Below are positions 7,885-15,848 of a stretch of 33,501 bases of DNA, piece after piece. Each line of letters begins with the position of its first letter. Positions within the stretch are counted from its first letter, which is position 1. Source of the stretch: Peptoniphilaceae bacterium (lineage in GTDB: Bacteria; Bacillota; Clostridia; Tissierellales; Peptoniphilaceae); NCBI GenBank assembly GCA_028723425.1, contig JAQYEZ010000044.1, positions 32,001 through 65,501 on the forward strand, in the 5' to 3' direction. The position numbers and the translations under genes are program-made. The notes below the pieces were generated by a model, which was not told where the DNA came from, made no database searches, and was given only the letters and a program-made list of their open reading frames with translations.

Positions 7885-8710
7885 AGAAGATTTTTTAAAA
7901 CTTTTAGCAGATGATAAAAAAATAATTGACAAAAGAATAGAAGAATTTTTCTCCAAACAAGAAAATAGGCTTGATCAAGCTGTTTATTATGCTATTGATG
8001 GCGGCAAAAGAATAAGACCTATAGTTTTTTTGGAAACTATAAAGATGTTAAGAGGTCAAGATTTTAACTTAATAGATTTAGATCTTGCTATTTCTTTAGA
8101 GATGATACATGCTTATTCTTTGATACATGATGATATGCCTAGTATGGATAATGATGATTTTCGCAGAGGTAAAGAAACTGTTCATAAAAAATACGGAGAA
8201 AGTATTGCCCTTTTGGCAGGAGATTATCTACTAAATACAGCTTATGAAAATATATTTAAACAAGCTATTAATGATTTAAATATTGGAAAAGCTGGTTACT
8301 ATATGGCTAAATGTGCTGGAAAAAATGGCATGATAGATGGTCAATATTATGATATCTTTAAAAAAACATCTTATGATCTTTCTTATGTTTTAAAGGTCTA
8401 TGAGAAAAAAACTGCTGGTCTTTTTATGGCAGCTTTAGTAGCAGCTGGTTTATCTTTGGGAAAGGACTGTGATACTATTCTTAAACTAAAAACATACGGC
8501 AAGTATCTAGGCCTATCATTCCAATTACAAGATGATTTGTTAGAAACTGAAACTGAAGATGAGCTAAATATTTTAAATGTCATATCAAAAGATAAGGCTA
8601 AAGAATACTTAGCTAAGTTTAACCAAGAAGCTAAAGAAGCAGTTAAGAATTTTGATAAAAATGATTTTCATGTTTTTTTAATTGATTATTTGTCAACAAG
8701 AACTAATTAA
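7877..8710 (+). CDS. ispA: Polyprenyl (farnesyl/geranyl) diphosphate synthase
   Basis: This is a short-chain trans-prenyltransferase that condenses IPP with allylic diphosphates to make farnesyl diphosphate, precursor of undecaprenyl and quinone-type lipids. I place the start at TTG 7877, which has a GTGAGGA site about 8 bases upstream and gives 277 residues. A longer frame starts at GTG 7862 but its ribosome site is weak. Visible motifs are GGKRIRP, the first aspartate-rich motif HDDMPSMDNDD (DDxxxxD at 85-91) and a second at 219-223 reading DDLLE instead of DDxxD. The region after it is also divergent. The start overlaps xseB by 8 bases. dxs, often next in this cluster, is absent. Confidence 0.9.
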   Translation: MTKEDFLKLLADDKKIIDKRIEEFFSKQENRLDQAVYYAIDGGKRIRPIVFLETIKMLRGQDFNLIDLDLAISLEMIHAYSLIHDDMPSMDNDDFRRGKETVHKKYGESIALLAGDYLLNTAYENIFKQAINDLNIGKAGYYMAKCAGKNGMIDGQYYDIFKKTSYDLSYVLKVYEKKTAGLFMAALVAAGLSLGKDCDTILKLKTYGKYLGLSFQLQDDLLETETEDELNILNVISKDKAKEYLAKFNQEAKEAVKNFDKNDFHVFLIDYLSTRTN

Positions 8711-8719
8711 GAGGATTAT

Positions 8720-9172
8720 ATGAAAAAATACACTAGACAGAGATTAATATTAGATATTATTCAAAACAATGAAGTTAAGACTCAAAGTCAATTATCAGAA
8801 ATCCTTAGGGACCATGGGGTAGATGCAACCCAAGCTACTATTTCTAGGGATATAAAAGAATTAAGAATATCAAAAGTACAAACAGATGATTACGATTATA
8901 GATATACAGTTGTAGATACAGTTTATGATTCTTTAAATGAAAGAATGGAAAAAATATTTAAGGAGTCTGTTCTTTCTGTAGAAAAATACCATTCTTTGAT
9001 TGTAGTTAAAACTATAGCCTATACGGCAGCTGTTTGTGGTCAATTTATCACTAATGCTAAATTAGACAATATTGGTGGTATAGTCACAGGTCTTGACACA
9101 ATATTTATAACACCAATCAGATTAGAAGGAATTGAAGAAGTGGTTGAAGAGTTAAGGGATATGGTGAAATAG
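8720..9172 (+). CDS. argR: ArgR-family transcriptional regulator
   Basis: ArgR/AhrC proteins are hexameric regulators that bind ARG boxes with arginine as co-repressor. The 150-residue protein has the N-terminal winged helix-turn-helix (about 1-70; KTQSQLSEILRDHGV, then ATQATISRDIKELRI). The C-terminal hexamerisation/ligand domain covers about 80-150. The usual ligand residues are altered: the GDDT motif reads GLDT (124-127) and the T.PG.A segment reads TIAYTA (98-103). DNA binding looks intact while arginine sensing is doubtful. Location before recN is the standard Firmicute arrangement. A GAGG ribosome site precedes the ATG. Confidence 0.93.
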   Translation: MKKYTRQRLILDIIQNNEVKTQSQLSEILRDHGVDATQATISRDIKELRISKVQTDDYDYRYTVVDTVYDSLNERMEKIFKESVLSVEKYHSLIVVKTIAYTAAVCGQFITNAKLDNIGGIVTGLDTIFITPIRLEGIEEVVEELRDMVK

Positions 9173-9174
9173 CA

Positions 9175-10863
9175 ATGTTATCAGAACTTTTTATCGATAA
9201 CTTTGTGATAATAAAAAGACAACATATGTTTTTTGAGAATGGTTTTAATGTAATTACTGGAGAAACTGGTAGTGGTAAATCTTTAATATTAAATGCCATA
9301 AACTTACTTTTAGGCAAAAGAAGCGATAAGGATGTCGTTGGAAAGTTTTCTGATAAAACTATAATTGAAGGGGTATTTGAACTTAAGCCTAGGCAAATAA
9401 AAAATCTTGAGGAGAAAGATATTTCTTTTGATGATAATAAACTTATCATAACAAGGACTATTAGGAAAAACTCTTCATATGTTAGAATAAATTCTAGAGC
9501 TGCTAATCTTTCTTTGGTCAAAGAAATAACTGATAGCCTTATCGATATCTATAAGCAAGGCGACTCATCAAACTTCATGGATAAGAAAAATTATTTAGAT
9601 ATAATTGATTCCTATAGTAAAGATAAGGAAACTATAGATTTAAGAAAAGAATTAAAAAATTTATATGAAGAAAAAATTAAGTTAATAGAAAAATATGAGC
9701 ACTTTGATTTATCTGAAGAGGAAATTCAAAGAGAAAAAGAACTAATAAACTATCAGATAGATGATATTAGAGAAATTGATTTGGATACCCTTGATGAAGA
9801 GGCTTTAGATGAAGAATATAAGAAGCTAAACAATATTACAGATTTAAAAGAGGCAATAGAAAAAAGTTCTGATCTAATTTCAAGCATATCTTATGATTCT
9901 GTTACAATATCTACTCTTTTATCAGAAGTTGATTACAACCTTTCAAAATATGCAGATTTTGATAATGAAACCAGAGATTTCTACTCAAGATTAACTAATA
10001 TAGCCGATGAACTTGATCAACTGTATATGGATTTAGATTCTTATAAAAATCGACTTGACCAAGATCCAGAAAGACTTAATCAGCTTGAGCTTCTTACACA
10101 AAAGATTTTTGATTTGAAAAGAAAGTATGGAAACACAATTGATGAGATTAAAACTTATAATGATTCAATCATAAGAAGACTAGAAGAGCTTGATGAAATA
10201 ACAGATTTAAAGGCAAATATCAATAATAAAATTTCAGAACTTGATAGAAAACTTCAAAGTAAAGCCAAAAATTTACATGAAATAAGAGTAAAAAAAAGTA
10301 AGATACTAGAAGAAAAAATCAAAGATGAAATTAAGTCATTAAATATTGTAAATGCTAAATTTAAAATTTTATTTAAACAAAGTCCAAATATAGGACCAAA
10401 AGGCAATGACGATTTGGATTTTTTAATAAGAACAAACAAGGGAGAAGATTTAAAAAGTTTGTCTAAAACAGCTTCAGGAGGAGAAATATCAAGAATTATG
10501 CTATCTTTCAAAAAAGTTTTTGCAGACTTTGATGACATAGATACCCTAATATTTGATGAAATAGATGCTGGTATATCAGGTAGGACTGCCCAAATAGTAG
10601 GTGAAAAAATCTTAGACTTATCTAAAAAAAGACAAATCATTGCAATAAGTCACTTGCCTCAGATAGCAACTTTGTCCAATAACCATATTTTGATATCAAA
10701 AACTGACCTAGATGAGTACACTGTTAGCCAACAAAAAACAATAAGTGGATCAGAGAGAATAGACGAAATAGCAAGGCTTATAGGTGGAGTAGATATTACT
10801 CCTACAACCATTAAGTCAGCTAAAGAAATGTTAGAAATGGCAGAGGAGTTAAAGAATGGATAA
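9175..10863 (+). CDS. recN: DNA repair protein RecN
   Basis: RecN is an SMC-like ATPase that gathers double-strand breaks early in recombinational repair. The 562-residue length is normal. Walker A is GETGSGKS at residues 29-36. A long central coiled coil (about 160-380) follows, then the ABC signature TASGGEISRIML and Walker B LIFDEIDAGISG, with the D-loop/H region AISHLPQIA. It starts 2 bases after the argR stop, and its end overlaps the NUDIX gene by 8 bases. No spoIVB or spo0A follows, unlike in spore-formers. Confidence 0.97.
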   Translation: MLSELFIDNFVIIKRQHMFFENGFNVITGETGSGKSLILNAINLLLGKRSDKDVVGKFSDKTIIEGVFELKPRQIKNLEEKDISFDDNKLIITRTIRKNSSYVRINSRAANLSLVKEITDSLIDIYKQGDSSNFMDKKNYLDIIDSYSKDKETIDLRKELKNLYEEKIKLIEKYEHFDLSEEEIQREKELINYQIDDIREIDLDTLDEEALDEEYKKLNNITDLKEAIEKSSDLISSISYDSVTISTLLSEVDYNLSKYADFDNETRDFYSRLTNIADELDQLYMDLDSYKNRLDQDPERLNQLELLTQKIFDLKRKYGNTIDEIKTYNDSIIRRLEELDEITDLKANINNKISELDRKLQSKAKNLHEIRVKKSKILEEKIKDEIKSLNIVNAKFKILFKQSPNIGPKGNDDLDFLIRTNKGEDLKSLSKTASGGEISRIMLSFKKVFADFDDIDTLIFDEIDAGISGRTAQIVGEKILDLSKKRQIIAISHLPQIATLSNNHILISKTDLDEYTVSQQKTISGSERIDEIARLIGGVDITPTTIKSAKEMLEMAEELKNG

Positions 10864-11410
10864 GAATACTAATTCTTATGAAACAACTATAAAATCCGAA
10901 CAAATTTATGATGGTAAAATTTTAAGTCTTAGAGTAGATACTGTAGAATTACCTGACAAAAAATATTCTAAAAGAGAAATTGTTGACCATAAAAAAGGTG
11001 TTGGTATAATTGCCTTTGATGGTGATGATTCTTTATTTCTAGTAAGACAATATAGAAAAGCTATAGACACATATACTCTTGAAATTCCAGCAGGCTTAGT
11101 TGATGCCAATGAGGTGCCTATAGAAGCTGCAAAAAGAGAATTACAAGAAGAAATTGGATTTTATCCTGTAGATATAGAATATCTTTTTGATATGCATTCT
11201 TCTCCAGGATTTACCAATGATAAATTGTCATTTTTCATGGCTAAAGACCTAAAAGAATCCAAACTAGAACAAGATGAAGATGAATTTGTAGAAAAACTAT
11301 CTTATAAGATTGATGATTTATTTGATATGGTTCAAAATGGGGAAATCACTGATGCAAAAACAATCATTGGCATAATGTATGCCATGAAAGTTAGAAATGA
11401 AGTAAAATGA
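10856..11410 (+). CDS. nudF: NUDIX hydrolase, ADP-ribose pyrophosphatase type
   Basis: The protein has 184 residues with a complete NUDIX box starting at G80: GLVDANE, seven residues, then RELQEEIGF, matching Gx5Ex7REUxEExGU. The upstream strands KYSKREIVDHKKGVGIIAF and the VRQYRKAI segment are typical of the ADP-ribose pyrophosphatase subgroup, which hydrolyses ADP-ribose to AMP and ribose 5-phosphate. The SPGFTNDKL segment after the box is common in this subgroup. Substrate is inferred from family likeness. It overlaps recN by 8 bases and scpA by 4 (ATGA). Confidence 0.9.
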   Translation: MDKNTNSYETTIKSEQIYDGKILSLRVDTVELPDKKYSKREIVDHKKGVGIIAFDGDDSLFLVRQYRKAIDTYTLEIPAGLVDANEVPIEAAKRELQEEIGFYPVDIEYLFDMHSSPGFTNDKLSFFMAKDLKESKLEQDEDEFVEKLSYKIDDLFDMVQNGEITDAKTIIGIMYAMKVRNEVK

Positions 11411-12096
11411 ATTTAAAGATTGATATAGAGGCTTATACAGGTCCTTTTGACGTTTTATTAAGGCTAATAGAAAAACAAAAACTTGATATCTATGATATAA
11501 AGATAGAAGATATTACTGCTCCTTACCTTGAAGAAATAAAAAAGATTGACATTCCTTTGGATGAGTTAAGTGAGTTTATTTACATATCTTCTATTTTGCT
11601 TGCTATAAAATCCAATAAACTTTTACCCAAAGAAGAAGACAATGACTTGGAAGAAGACCTGATAAAGTATTTAATAGAATACAAAAAAATAAAGTCTGTA
11701 CAAGATGAATTTAAATATTTAGAAGAAGAAGGTTTGAAATATTTTTCAAAATATCAAGAAGACTTGTCAAAATACTCAGGGAAAGATGAGCTAATTATCC
11801 ATGATGTTGGACTATTATCTAAAGAGTTTCAAAAACTAATGTTAAAGATTGGTGATAAGCCTTATACGAATCAAGTGATAAATCAAATAAAGGAGCTTGA
11901 TGTCAATGATTATGTTGAAAAAATTAGAAAAACTCTAAATTTTTCAAGATCAATCAAGCTTATTGATATCACCAAAGAGATTAAAGACAAAAAAGCTTGC
12001 ATAGCTACTTTTTTAGCTCTTTTAGAGTTGGTCAGAACTAAAGAGATATTCCTTAATGAAATTAAAGATAATTCTTTTGCAATCGTAAAGAGGTAA
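11407..12096 (+). CDS. scpA: Segregation and condensation protein A (ScpA)
   Basis: ScpA is the kleisin that bridges the two SMC heads in bacterial condensin. The 229-residue protein opens with the characteristic EAYTGPFDVLLRLIEKQKLDIYDI. The kleisin N-terminal helices follow (DELSEFIYISSILLAIKS), and the C-terminal winged helix ends in AIVKR. It is paired with scpB 2 bases downstream, as is usual, and starts at an ATGA overlap with the NUDIX gene. Confidence 0.96.
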   Translation: MNLKIDIEAYTGPFDVLLRLIEKQKLDIYDIKIEDITAPYLEEIKKIDIPLDELSEFIYISSILLAIKSNKLLPKEEDNDLEEDLIKYLIEYKKIKSVQDEFKYLEEEGLKYFSKYQEDLSKYSGKDELIIHDVGLLSKEFQKLMLKIGDKPYTNQVINQIKELDVNDYVEKIRKTLNFSRSIKLIDITKEIKDKKACIATFLALLELVRTKEIFLNEIKDNSFAIVKR

Positions 12097-12098
12097 GT

Positions 12099-12644
12099 AT
12101 GGATAAAGACTATTTAAAAGGAATTATTGAAGAAATTTTATATATTTGGGCTGATCCCATAGACTTGGATGATTTGTCAAAAATTATCTATGATTTCGAT
12201 AAAAAAGATATCAAGATATGTTTGGAAGAGATGATAAAAGAAAGAAAAGAGAAAAATTCTGGATTATTGATAAAAGTATTTGATGGTAGATTTCAATTTG
12301 TAACTAGAAAAAAACATGAAAAATATATGGAAAAGCTAGTAAAATCATCTCCCAAAAAACTTACAAACTCAGCCATGGAGACCCTATCAATTATCGCCTA
12401 TAAACAACCAATTACTAGGGCAGAAATTGACAAAATAAGAGGGATGAATTCTCAGTCAACTATAGATTCACTTATAACAAAGGGACTTATCAAGGAAAAT
12501 GGTAGGCTTGATAAGATAGGAAAGCCAATAATATATGTTACAACTAGTCAGTTTCTAAGATATTTTGATATAGAAAGCCTAGATCAATTGCCAGAAATTG
12601 AATATGTGGATTTGCTAGAAGAAGATGATAAAGATGAGAATTAA
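12099..12644 (+). CDS. scpB: Segregation and condensation protein B (ScpB)
   Basis: ScpB dimerises and binds ScpA to complete the SMC-ScpAB condensin. The 181-residue protein has two winged-helix domains. The second carries the conserved LSIIAYKQPITRAEIDKIRG followed by GLIKENGRLDKIGKPIIY. An AGAGG site lies before the start. Its last 11 bases overlap the pseudouridine synthase gene, the same scpA-scpB-rluB order as in Bacillus. Confidence 0.96.
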   Translation: MDKDYLKGIIEEILYIWADPIDLDDLSKIIYDFDKKDIKICLEEMIKERKEKNSGLLIKVFDGRFQFVTRKKHEKYMEKLVKSSPKKLTNSAMETLSIIAYKQPITRAEIDKIRGMNSQSTIDSLITKGLIKENGRLDKIGKPIIYVTTSQFLRYFDIESLDQLPEIEYVDLLEEDDKDEN

Positions 12645-13329
12645 TAAGTATATAGCTCAATCAGGCATCTGTTCAAGAAGAAAAGCAGAAGAACTTATAA
12701 AAGATAAAAGAGTAGAGGTCAATGGAATAATTGTGGATGATTTATCCTTTAAGGTTGACAAAGATGACACAATCTTTGTTGATGGGAAGCGAATAGATAT
12801 AGAAAATAAATTTTATTACAAATTAAATAAGCCTGTTGGTTATATCAGTTCAAACTATGACCCGCATAATAATAAAAATTTGGAAACTTTATTAGATATT
12901 GATCAAAGATTTTTTTGTGCTGGAAGACTTGATATGGATAGTCATGGGCTAATGATAATAACTAATGATGGCTACATGGTTAATAGACTTATACACCCTA
13001 AGTTTGAAGTGAAAAAAGAATACATAGTTAAGGTTGATAAACTACTTAACAATAAACAAGAATATCTTTTTGAAAAGCCACTCAAGCTTGGCCATGGTCA
13101 AATAGCTTACAAGCAAGAATTGAAAATCATTAACAAAAAAGATAAAATATACAAGGTTATTATAAGTCAAGGTTATAAGAGACAGATTAGAAGAATGTTT
13201 GCTATGTTTTCTTCCCAAGTAATTGATTTAAAAAGAATAAAAATAGGGCAAATAGAGCTAGGAAATTTGGAAGATGGTTCTTATGAAAAACTTAGCAAAA
13301 AAGAAATGGAATTTTTATCAAGTCTATAA
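12634..13329 (+). CDS. rluB: 23S rRNA pseudouridine synthase, RsuA/RluB family
   Basis: The protein converts uridine to pseudouridine in rRNA; in Bacillus the gene at this position is RluB. From ATG 12634 it has 231 residues. That start gives the family N-terminus MRINKYIAQSG, whereas ATG 12625 would only add three residues. An S4 RNA-binding domain (about 1-58, CSRRKAEELIKDKRVEVNG) is followed by the catalytic domain with GRLDMDSHGL, where Asp100 is the predicted nucleophile. The KRQIRRM segment near the C-terminus is typical. RluB versus RsuA specificity is inferred from synteny with scpAB. Confidence 0.92.
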   Translation: MRINKYIAQSGICSRRKAEELIKDKRVEVNGIIVDDLSFKVDKDDTIFVDGKRIDIENKFYYKLNKPVGYISSNYDPHNNKNLETLLDIDQRFFCAGRLDMDSHGLMIITNDGYMVNRLIHPKFEVKKEYIVKVDKLLNNKQEYLFEKPLKLGHGQIAYKQELKIINKKDKIYKVIISQGYKRQIRRMFAMFSSQVIDLKRIKIGQIELGNLEDGSYEKLSKKEMEFLSSL

Positions 13330-13350
13330 ATTAAAATCTAAGAGGAAATA

Positions 13351-14571
13351 ATGGTAGATATAGCAGTAATAGGTGGTGGACCTTCAGGGGCTTTTGCAGC
13401 GATTTGGTCAAAAAATGCTAATAATAGGGTTACAATTTTTGAAAAAAACGAAAAATTGGGAAAAAAACTATATATAACTGGCAAAGGTAGATGTAATCTT
13501 ACAAATGCCAAAATTTACGATGAATTTTTGGAAAATATAGTAGTAAATAAAAAATTTCTTTATAGCTCTTTTAATAAGTTTGATAATTTTTCTATGATAG
13601 ATTATTGTCAAAATAATGGCCTAAAACTTGAAATTCAAAGGGGTGCAAGGGTCTTTCCAAAAAGTGAAAAATCTTCTGATGTGATTAAATTTTTGGAAGA
13701 TAGATTAAATGAAAAGGGTGTTTTGATAAAATATAGAGAAGAGGTAAAGAGCGTTTATAAAGAGAATTCATGCTTCTATATAAAAACATCCAAGACATCT
13801 TATAAGTTTGATAAAGTAGTTATTGCTACTGGAGGCCTATCTTATCCTCTTACAGGATCTACAGGTGATGGATATAAATTCGCCTATAAATTTGGTCATA
13901 AGATAATAGATCCTGTTCCAGGTCTTTGTCCTATAAGGATAAAAAACAACGATACTAAAAACCTAGAAGGTATTAGTTTAAAAAATATAAATTTACATGT
14001 AAAGACAAAAAATAAAGATTTGGATGAATTTGGCGATTTATTGTTTACAAAAGATGGTATATCTGGCCCCGTTACTTTAACCATGTCATCTAGAATAAAT
14101 AGACTTAAAGTATCTCAAATGTTTATAGACCTAAAGCCAGCCTTATCTTTCCAAAAGCTTGAGAAAAGAATACTTAGAGATATAGAGCAAAACCCAAATC
14201 TAGATATAGCAAACAATTTGAAAAAATTACTATTAAATGCCTTTATTCCTATAATATTAGTTAGATCAAAAATAGGGGCTCATAAAAAATCTAATCAAAT
14301 AACTAAAGCAGAAAGAGAAAATTTGGTCAAAAATATAAAAGAGTTTTATCTTGATTTTAATGGCTTAGAAAAAATATCAAGGGCAGTAATTACATCTGGC
14401 GGTATAGACTTAAAAGATGTAGATCCAAAAACTATGGAATCTAAGTTAATTGAGGGTCTTTATTTTGTGGGTGAGGTTTTGGACCTTGATGGTTTTACTG
14501 GTGGCTATAATTTACAAATAGCTTTTACAACAGCATATGCTTGTGGCATTTCTATAAAGGAGAGGACATGA
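13351..14571 (+). CDS. FAD-dependent oxidoreductase, BaiN/HI0933 family
   Basis: The 406-residue protein is a flavoprotein of the HI0933/BaiN/YhiN family. The N-terminal Rossmann motif is GGGPSGAFAA (about residues 8-17), followed by LGKKLYITGKGRCNLTNA, diagnostic of the family. The C-terminal FAD-contacting segment reads GLYFVGEVLDLDGFTGGYN. Members are widespread; one clostridial member is named for bile-acid 3-oxo reduction, but the general physiological substrate is unclear. No membrane segments are seen. It lies between rluB and cmk, a frequent clostridial context, and its stop overlaps the cmk start (ATGA). Confidence 0.9.
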   Translation: MVDIAVIGGGPSGAFAAIWSKNANNRVTIFEKNEKLGKKLYITGKGRCNLTNAKIYDEFLENIVVNKKFLYSSFNKFDNFSMIDYCQNNGLKLEIQRGARVFPKSEKSSDVIKFLEDRLNEKGVLIKYREEVKSVYKENSCFYIKTSKTSYKFDKVVIATGGLSYPLTGSTGDGYKFAYKFGHKIIDPVPGLCPIRIKNNDTKNLEGISLKNINLHVKTKNKDLDEFGDLLFTKDGISGPVTLTMSSRINRLKVSQMFIDLKPALSFQKLEKRILRDIEQNPNLDIANNLKKLLLNAFIPIILVRSKIGAHKKSNQITKAERENLVKNIKEFYLDFNGLEKISRAVITSGGIDLKDVDPKTMESKLIEGLYFVGEVLDLDGFTGGYNLQIAFTTAYACGISIKERT

Positions 14572-15224
14572 AAGATAATTATATAATAGCTATTGATGGA
14601 CCAAGTGGTTCTGGAAAATCGACAATTTCAAAAAAATTGGCTGAAAAATTAAATATAGAATATCTAAATACAGGTTCAATGTATAGGGCTGTAACCAAGT
14701 ATTTTTTGGATAATGATATAAAAAAAACAGATCATATTGATTTTTCCAAGGTATTTTGTAAGATAAAAATTAAGTTTGATAATAATAGAATATATTTAAA
14801 TGATAAAGATATTACAGATGAGATTAGAAATGATATGATAACTAAAAATGTTTCTTGGGTTTCTTCTATTAGAGAAGTTAGGGAGTTTTTAGTTGACAGT
14901 CAAAGACAAATAGCTAAAGATTCTTCTTTTATTTTGGATGGTAGAGATATAGCAACAGTAGTTTTCCCTGATGCAAGGTATAAATTTTATCTAACGGCAA
15001 GTCCTAGGGTTAGGGCTCAAAGAAGATTTGATCAAGGAGAGCTTGATAAAAGTATTGATGAAATAGAAAAAGATATAATAAAAAGAGATGAGTACGACTC
15101 TACCAGAGCTTATTCTCCTTTAAAAAAAGCAAAAGATGCTATAGAGATAGACAGTTCAAAGCTTACAATAGATCAAACTATTGCTTTGATTATAAAAAAA
15201 ATGGAAGAAAAAGATGCTTTATAA
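14568..15224 (+). CDS. cmk: Cytidylate kinase
   Basis: Cmk phosphorylates CMP and dCMP with ATP, feeding pyrimidine nucleotides to RNA, DNA and phospholipid synthesis. I choose ATG 14568, which follows AAGGAGAGG at the right distance and overlaps the previous stop as ATGA; an in-frame ATG 27 bases earlier has no support. The resulting 218 residues match the family. The P-loop GPSGSGKS is at residues 11-18, followed by LNTGSMYRA, DGRDIATVVFPDA in the CMP-binding region and the lid with RRFDQGE. plsC and ispH-rpsA follow, the usual clostridial order. Confidence 0.96.
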   Translation: MKDNYIIAIDGPSGSGKSTISKKLAEKLNIEYLNTGSMYRAVTKYFLDNDIKKTDHIDFSKVFCKIKIKFDNNRIYLNDKDITDEIRNDMITKNVSWVSSIREVREFLVDSQRQIAKDSSFILDGRDIATVVFPDARYKFYLTASPRVRAQRRFDQGELDKSIDEIEKDIIKRDEYDSTRAYSPLKKAKDAIEIDSSKLTIDQTIALIIKKMEEKDAL

Positions 15225-15807
15225 GTTTTTGAAAGTATTAGTAAAAATTATCATTTTTCCACTTTTTAGGATTGAAGTGCATGGTAAGGAAAATTTGCCA
15301 GCTGATGGAGCCTATATTATTTGTGGTAATCATTGGAGTAATTGGGACCCAATTATGGTTGCAGGAGCAATTGATAGAACCATATCATTTATGGCAAAGA
15401 AAGAATTATTTGAAATAAAGATAATTAAGGGACTTTTAAAAAAACTTTATGCCTTTCCTGTTGATAGGGATAAGACGGATTTAAAATCCTTAAGATATGC
15501 TGTTGACTTGATAAAGCAAGGTAAAATTTTGTGTATTTTCCCTGAAGGAACTAGAGTAAAACTTGCTCAAAGAAAAAATATCAAGGATGGTGCAGGCTAT
15601 ATAGCCCTAAGGGCCAAGGCTAATATTATACCAGTTGAGATTATTTCAACATATAAACCATTTAAAAAATCTTATATATATTTTAAAAAGCCACTTTATA
15701 TAAGTGATTATACTAGTTATAAGAAAAAAGAAGCAATGGAGCTTTTAATGGATGATACATTTAAAGCTATATATGAAAATAGATTAGCTTTAATAGACAG
15801 TAAATAA
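15214..15807 (+). CDS. plsC: 1-acyl-sn-glycerol-3-phosphate acyltransferase
   Basis: PlsC adds the second acyl chain to lysophosphatidic acid, giving phosphatidic acid at the cytoplasmic membrane. The 197-residue protein has a short hydrophobic N-terminus (about residues 4-18). The catalytic motif is NHWSNWD (His40, Asp45) and the substrate-binding FPEGTR is at 109-114. A VPVEI-like motif IV appears as IIPVEII. Length is at the short end of the family but complete. It overlaps cmk by 11 bases and precedes ispH-rpsA. Confidence 0.93.
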   Translation: MLYKFLKVLVKIIIFPLFRIEVHGKENLPADGAYIICGNHWSNWDPIMVAGAIDRTISFMAKKELFEIKIIKGLLKKLYAFPVDRDKTDLKSLRYAVDLIKQGKILCIFPEGTRVKLAQRKNIKDGAGYIALRAKANIIPVEIISTYKPFKKSYIYFKKPLYISDYTSYKKKEAMELLMDDTFKAIYENRLALIDSK

Positions 15808-15811
15808 AATT

Positions 15812-15848
15812 AGGAGGATTTTCTATCTTTATAGATAGGTCAATTAGA
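15812..15848 (+). promoter_or_regulatory. Hairpin between a strong Shine-Dalgarno and the ispH-rpsA start
   Basis: AGGAGG at 15812-15817 is 31 bases from the ATG at 15849, too far for normal initiation. Between them CTATCT 15823-15828 and AGATAG 15833-15838 form a 6-bp hairpin with a TTAT loop. No ATG, GTG or TTG in the ispH frame lies near the AGGAGG. A weak AGG lies 9 bases from the ATG, inside the 3' side of the hairpin. Confidence 0.6.

Noticed and set aside
9117..9521. Minus-strand frame of 134 codons over argR/recN
   Set aside because: It is antisense to the conserved RecN Walker A region; composition reflects the complement of Lys/Glu-rich coding DNA.
10254..10640. Minus-strand frame of 128 codons within recN
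   Set aside because: It mirrors the conserved RecN signature and Walker B region and has no start signals.
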